A DNA stretch of 18,294 nt from Endomicrobiia bacterium (lineage in GTDB: Bacteria; Elusimicrobiota; Endomicrobiia; Endomicrobiales; Endomicrobiaceae). Both the position numbers and the translations under genes were made by a program. The stretch is taken from NCBI GenBank assembly GCA_025998295.1, contig BNVT01000018.1, positions 1-18,294 of the forward strand, given 5' to 3'. The first letter of the stretch is position 1; the number at the start of each line of letters is the position of its first letter. The notes under the pieces are model-generated. The model saw only the letters and a list, made by a program, of their open reading frames with translations, did no database searches and was not told the origin of the DNA. Positions 14,493-18,294 of this stretch are shown here, piece by piece.

Positions 14493-14603
14493 TATAGCCA
14501 AATCACTTGAAATTGCACCATTTTGCAGCTTAAGGGGTGAGTTATTACTCCATTTACACATCTTCTTGTTCTTTACGGTGCAACTTCAGGCGGTTTGGCT
14601 GTA
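14493..14603. repeat. MITE-like imperfect inverted repeat
   Basis: TATAGCCAAATCACTTGAAA... (14493-14518) and its partner GTGCAACTTCAGGCGGTTTG... (14578-14603) are 26-bp inverted arms matching at 21 of 26 positions, and all five differences are transitions. They enclose 59 bp and fill most of the gap between pnp and accB. No coding capacity or T-run is present. It could be a miniature transposable repeat or a structured RNA in the pnp 3' region. Confidence 0.5.
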
Positions 14604-14628
14604 TGATCTTCACACTTAAAAGGTTAGT

Positions 14629-15078
14629 ATGGCTAATGATATTAAAGACAAAGTAAAATCTCTTTACGAAATAATGAAAGAGGAAAAAATTCAAGAACTT
14701 AAAGTAAACTCAAAAGATTACAGTGTTTGTATAAAACGTAAAGATAATAACGAAAATAAGCGAGTTTTGACTTCAAAAAGGCATGCAATTGAGCAAGCTA
14801 CTGAAGTTATCGAAGAAGAAAAAGATGCGTCGCCTTTGGGTAAAACAATAAAGTCGCCTATAACAGGAGTATTTTATAAATCTCCATCTCCGTCTGCTCC
14901 TATGTTTGTAAATGAAGGCGATGTTGTTGAAATAGGAGAAACATTGTGTATAATTGAAGCGATGAAAGTAATGAATGAAATAAAGGCAACATTTAAAGCA
15001 AAGATAGCGAAAATATTGCATGAAAACGGCAAATTGGTAAACTCAGAACAGGATTTATTTGAAGTAGAAGAGGTATAA
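14629..15078 (+). CDS. accB: Biotin carboxyl carrier protein of acetyl-CoA carboxylase
   Basis: This carries the biotin that moves carboxylate from the biotin carboxylase to the carboxyltransferase in malonyl-CoA synthesis, the first step of fatty acid synthesis. The 149 residues have the typical AccB layout: an N-terminal helical region (MANDIKDKVKSLYEIMKEEK, then LKVNSKDYSVCIKR), an acidic linker, and a biotinyl domain from about 72. Lys113 in IEAMKVMNEI is the biotin site, and the SPITGVFYKSPSPSAPMFV segment, including the thumb, is characteristic of AccB rather than lipoyl proteins. AAAAGG lies 5 bp before the ATG. Biotin carboxylase (accC), the usual neighbour, is not in the window; the DNA after it holds only a possible relic. 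Confidence 0.94.
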   Translation: MANDIKDKVKSLYEIMKEEKIQELKVNSKDYSVCIKRKDNNENKRVLTSKRHAIEQATEVIEEEKDASPLGKTIKSPITGVFYKSPSPSAPMFVNEGDVVEIGETLCIIEAMKVMNEIKATFKAKIAKILHENGKLVNSEQDLFEVEEV

Positions 15079-15318
15079 AAATGGGTGAGATGTCGTCAAA
15101 ATCAGTATGACAGCTGGTGAAATTGGTGGTATTTATTGGAAAACGGTGAGGCCAAATCAAGGCAAGTCTTGGTGTGTCTAGTGTGGTGACTTTACTTGCG
15201 TTGGGTTGGCCTTCAATAGAAGATAGGGTTGATATGGGACAGGTTGTTTTAGATATAGTTATAGAACTCCTTTAAAATAACCCTCCCTGCAAAGTTTTTC
15301 TATCGAAGAGGCTTTTTC
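15079..15318 (+). other. Gap with a possible decayed reading frame
   Basis: The 240 bp between accB and ftsK have no intact gene. An ATG at 15081 gives nine codons, and another frame opens for 22 codons. A third frame reads GQIKASLGVSSVVTLLALGW then PSIEDRVDMGQ to a TAA near 15274, which looks protein-like and faintly recalls the C-terminal end of nitroreductase-type flavoproteins. The evidence is too thin to name it. GAAGAGG at 15306-15312 serves ftsK. Confidence 0.25.
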
Positions 15319-17475
15319 GTGGGAAAAAATAAAAAGACTAAAAGTAAAAAACAAGACAATATAAGAATAAACAGGGAAGCAACTTCTCTGTTTTTTGCTT
15401 TGGCATCTTTTTTAAGCGCTTATGCCTTTATTGTTCCTTATAAATCAGGAATAGTAGGACGGGCATTTTCCACTGTTGTATCTGAAATATTTGGTACAGC
15501 GTCATATATTTTGCCCTTTATATTTTTATGGTTTTTTATAATACACTTCAGGCAATCTGTAGAAATAAGAAAGCGAATTGATTTTATTTGGTCTACTTTG
15601 TGTATGGTTTCATCATCTGCATTATTTGAATCTGTGCACTTTATATTTAAGTCAAAAGTTTGTGGTGGCTGGGTAGGGGACAAGTTGTATATGTTTTTTA
15701 ATGAGCTTCTTGACGTACGACTTGGTTTTGCCGTTATTTCAATAATAGCTTTAATCTGCACCACAAAACTTTTGAGGATATCTATCATTCGTGTTGTATA
15801 TAATTTCTTTAAAAATTTAAAAAGAGATATAGCAAAATCCAAAGAGAAAGCAAAAATTCAAAATGAAGCCAATATCATACAGCAGCGGTTTGAACAGGAT
15901 CTTTCAAGACAAGAACCTATAAAACCAAATATTGTAAATAAACAAGAAAGAGAAGAAAGGAAAAAAGAAGATATCGCTGCTCATGCTGTCGATAAACAGG
16001 AAACATTTGGCAGTAAGAATTTTAATTACAAGCTTCCTAATGCTGCTTTACTGAAAAATGATTCTGCCTCAAGCTCTTTGACAAGTAGGGATGAACTTTT
16101 AAAAAGAGCCGAACTTTTACGAACAACTCTTGCAGATTTTGATATAAATGCAGAAGTAAAGGATATTATTCCGGGCCCAGTTGTAACCCGTTATGATTTG
16201 GTTTTAGCTCCCGGTATAAGAATACAAACTGTATCTAGTATTATAGATAATATTTCCCTTGCCATGCGCACGGCATCAATACGAGTTGTTACAATACCTG
16301 AAAAAGCTGTTGTAGGTATAGAAGTTCCTAATCCTTCGAGTGTTATTGTCGGGCTTAGGGGAATTTTGGAGAGCAGGGCTTTTGAAAATTCACGTTCTCT
16401 TCTAACCTTGGCCTTGGGAAAGACAACAGACGGGTTGGGTTATGTTACTAATTTAGCCGCGATGCCTCACCTTTTAATCGCAGGAGCCACAGGTTCAGGC
16501 AAAAGCGTTGGAATACACACAATGATACTTTCAATCTTACATAAAGCTCGTCCCGATGAAGTAAAATTTATGTTGATTGATCCCAAACGCGTAGAAATGC
16601 CTATATACAAAGACATCCCCCATTTGTATAATCCTTGCACAAATGCAGCTGATGCAGATATTATAACTAATCCTAGAGAAGCCGCCGCCGCTTTAAAGAA
16701 ACTTGTCATGGTTATGGAAGAAAGATATACAAAATTTGCAAAAGCCGCGATGAGAAATATCGAAGATTATAACAGTAAAATGCTTGAAATGGGTGGGGAA
16801 AAAGAATTTTATATTGTTGTTATAATAGACGAACTCGCAGATTTAATGCTTATAGTACAAAAAGAAATAGAAGATTCAATACAACGTTTAGCGCAAATGG
16901 CAAGAGCCGTGGGAATTCATTTGATTCTTGCAACGCAGAGACCTTCTGTTAATGTTATAACAGGCATTATTAAAGCTAATTTCCCTGCAAGATTATCGTT
17001 TCAAACTACATCCAAAATAGATTCCAGGGTAATTTTAGATATACTTGGCGCAGAATCTTTAATGGGTAAAGGCGATATGTTATTTTTGCCTCCAGGAGAA
17101 GTAAAACCCGTACGTCTTCAAGGTGCTTTTGTTTCATTAAAAGAAGCTGAGAAAATTATTACATTTATAACTGATCAAAATTTTCCTAGATTGTATGAGC
17201 CCATGGTTGTTGAAGTAGAAGGAAAAGGCGGTTTTGATGCGAATAGAGAAAGAGGATCAAAAGACTTAATACCTGCGCTGAAGCTTATAAACGAGCGCAG
17301 ACGTATATCTCAGGATTTGCTCAAAGCAAATTTTGGTGGGTCTGCAAGAGCTACAAATATATTAAGTATTCTTGAAATAGAAGGGTTTGTATCAAAACCT
17401 GAAGGCGCTAATAAATGGCACATAGATTTTGATAAAATATCACAATATTTAAACAACTTGGAGAGTGGAAAATGA
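15319..17475 (+). CDS. ftsK: DNA translocase FtsK/SpoIIIE
   Basis: FtsK sits at the division septum and pumps chromosomal DNA so that the two copies separate before the cell closes. The 718 residues contain about four N-terminal membrane helices within 22-160, a basic and acidic linker, and the RecA-like motor. Walker A is GATGSGKS at 389-396 and Walker B is VVIIDELADL with Asp504-Glu505. LILATQRPSVNVITGIIKANF and the C-terminal winged helix (RRISQDLLKANFGGSARATN) also match. The start is GTG at 15319 with GAAGAGG 6 bp upstream. It is a short form without the long linker of E. coli FtsK. Its last bases overlap lolA as ATGA, as expected for the common ftsK-lolA pairing. Confidence 0.95.
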   Translation: MGKNKKTKSKKQDNIRINREATSLFFALASFLSAYAFIVPYKSGIVGRAFSTVVSEIFGTASYILPFIFLWFFIIHFRQSVEIRKRIDFIWSTLCMVSSSALFESVHFIFKSKVCGGWVGDKLYMFFNELLDVRLGFAVISIIALICTTKLLRISIIRVVYNFFKNLKRDIAKSKEKAKIQNEANIIQQRFEQDLSRQEPIKPNIVNKQEREERKKEDIAAHAVDKQETFGSKNFNYKLPNAALLKNDSASSSLTSRDELLKRAELLRTTLADFDINAEVKDIIPGPVVTRYDLVLAPGIRIQTVSSIIDNISLAMRTASIRVVTIPEKAVVGIEVPNPSSVIVGLRGILESRAFENSRSLLTLALGKTTDGLGYVTNLAAMPHLLIAGATGSGKSVGIHTMILSILHKARPDEVKFMLIDPKRVEMPIYKDIPHLYNPCTNAADADIITNPREAAAALKKLVMVMEERYTKFAKAAMRNIEDYNSKMLEMGGEKEFYIVVIIDELADLMLIVQKEIEDSIQRLAQMARAVGIHLILATQRPSVNVITGIIKANFPARLSFQTTSKIDSRVILDILGAESLMGKGDMLFLPPGEVKPVRLQGAFVSLKEAEKIITFITDQNFPRLYEPMVVEVEGKGGFDANRERGSKDLIPALKLINERRRISQDLLKANFGGSARATNILSILEIEGFVSKPEGANKWHIDFDKISQYLNNLESGK

Positions 17476-18161
17476 AAAAAGGAGCTTTTTTATCAAGGAG
17501 TAAATTAACATTTTTAGCAGGGTTGGTTATTCTTATGGAGATTTTTGTTTTTTCTTTGGGTTTTGCTCAAACATCCACCGACAAACTTTCCTCTCTACTT
17601 CTTAAAATGGAGGAAGCAGATAAAAAAATTAATACTTTGAAAGCGGATTATACACGAAATGTATTTTTCAAATCTACAAAAGAAAAGCAAGAAATATCAG
17701 GAACAATTTATTTAAAAAAACCTGGAAGTATTTATATAGATCAAAAAACGCCTCTGAAGCAATATATATATATTGATGGCAAAAATATAACAACTTACAC
17801 TCCTGATAACGAACAGGCAATAATTGATAAATGGAAGAATGTAATTGACGATGATTTTACACCTGTGACTATTGTTAGTTTTGGAAGCAGCTGGAGAGAA
17901 ATAAAAAAAACAAACAAGATAAGTTTCGACGGCGAAGATGAGAAGTATATCATTGTTAGAGTTGAGTCTTTTAAAAATAATGGTCAGACTATAAAAATAT
18001 ATATTTCAAAAGCTACTATGTATCCGTGTAAGACTGTTTTGGAGTCGGGAGGGACAAAAGTAGAAATTATATTTAAGAGTTATACAGTTAATCCTCCATT
18101 GGATAAAAATATATTTAAATTAAATGTATCTAACGAAGTTGAAGTAATAAAACTCAATTAG
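17472..18161 (+). CDS. lolA: Outer-membrane lipoprotein carrier protein LolA family
   Basis: LolA is a periplasmic chaperone that carries lipoproteins from the LolCDE transporter to the outer membrane. The 229-residue product starts with a Sec signal: basic KKGAFLSRSK, a hydrophobic core to about residue 31, and a likely cut after Ala32 in LGFAQTS. The mature part follows the family pattern with LKADYTRNVFFKSTKEKQ, GTIYLKKPGSIYID, DGKNITTYTPDNEQ and a C-terminal VNPPLDKNIFKLNV, which resembles the LolA tail. It overlaps ftsK by 4 bp. Sequence conservation in LolA is low, so a related outer-membrane-transport protein is possible, but position after ftsK supports the call. An IS5-like copy begins 11 bp after its stop. 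Confidence 0.85.
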   Translation: MKKGAFLSRSKLTFLAGLVILMEIFVFSLGFAQTSTDKLSSLLLKMEEADKKINTLKADYTRNVFFKSTKEKQEISGTIYLKKPGSIYIDQKTPLKQYIYIDGKNITTYTPDNEQAIIDKWKNVIDDDFTPVTIVSFGSSWREIKKTNKISFDGEDEKYIIVRVESFKNNGQTIKIYISKATMYPCKTVLESGGTKVEIIFKSYTVNPPLDKNIFKLNVSNEVEVIKLN

Positions 18162-18171
18162 AGGATACATT

Positions 18172-18294
18172 AGACCTCTTGCATAACTAATATATAAAAG
18201 TACAATAGAAGTACTATGAAACAGAAAAAGAAAGCGTGCGAAAACAGATGGAATGGGTTTAGGCGATTAATGGGAGTAAAGAAAGGGACGTTTG
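18172..18294 (+). mobile_element. IS5-like insertion sequence, third copy, cut by the window edge
   Basis: From AGACCTCTTGCATAACT onward this copy differs from the right relic (read on the minus strand from 11617) at only one visible position, GCGAAAAC instead of GCGGAAAC. A transposase frame opens at 18216 as MKQKKKACENRWNGFRRLMG and is still open at the window edge. Both copies are preceded by CATT. It is in the opposite orientation to the right relic. Whether it is a full, active element cannot be seen. Confidence 0.75.

Noticed and set aside
1..18294. A new defence, toxin or secondary-metabolite system
   Set aside because: All intact genes belong to known housekeeping families, and the remaining DNA is repeats or dead transposases. 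No unknown multi-gene cluster is present.

Overview
The window is an AT-rich bacterial chromosome segment made mostly of single-copy housekeeping genes: shikimate pathway, MEP isoprenoid pathway, translation, RNA decay, DNA repair, division and envelope. The genes are intact and ordinary in length. They are separated by unusually long non-coding gaps that hold decayed repeats and dead insertion sequences. LolA, RseP and a Sec-type signal peptide point to a Gram-negative envelope. Intact core genes beside eroded mobile DNA suit a host-restricted bacterium under genome reduction. The overall look recalls Endomicrobium-type Elusimicrobiota from termite-gut protists, but that placement is an impression, not something the sequence proves.

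Region 1 (1-2417) is mainly minus strand. It has the promoter and Shine-Dalgarno of a gene starting just left of the window, then aroQ and aroB overlapping by ATGA, then tRNA-Met(CAU). The tRNA promoter and the dxr promoter face away from each other. All three promoters carry the same roughly 34-39 bp block directly upstream of the -35 box.

Region 2 (2418-8560, plus strand) has dxr and rseP joined stop-to-start, a 366 bp gap, ispG-greA, a 271 bp repeat-rich gap, and then a tight nudix / Bax-inhibitor-1 family / engB operon. Dxr and IspG are two MEP-pathway enzymes. GreA and EngB serve transcription and ribosome assembly.

Region 3 (8561-11990) has xth, then about 1.9 kb of dead mobile DNA. 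This is two IS5-like transposase relics arranged tail to tail as a long imperfect palindrome and sharing the same nonsense codons. The right arm abuts an IS630-like transposase relic.

Region 4 (11909-18294, plus strand) has a strong promoter, rpsO-pnp, accB with no accC beside it, a 240 bp stretch with a possible gene relic, and ftsK-lolA overlapping by ATGA. A third IS5-like copy starts 11 bp after lolA and runs off the right edge.

I found no CRISPR array, toxin-antitoxin pair, phage module or new defence system. The most interesting signals are regulatory or repetitive: the shared promoter block, a hairpin repeat with compensatory changes upstream of ispG and xth, and the palindromic IS pair.
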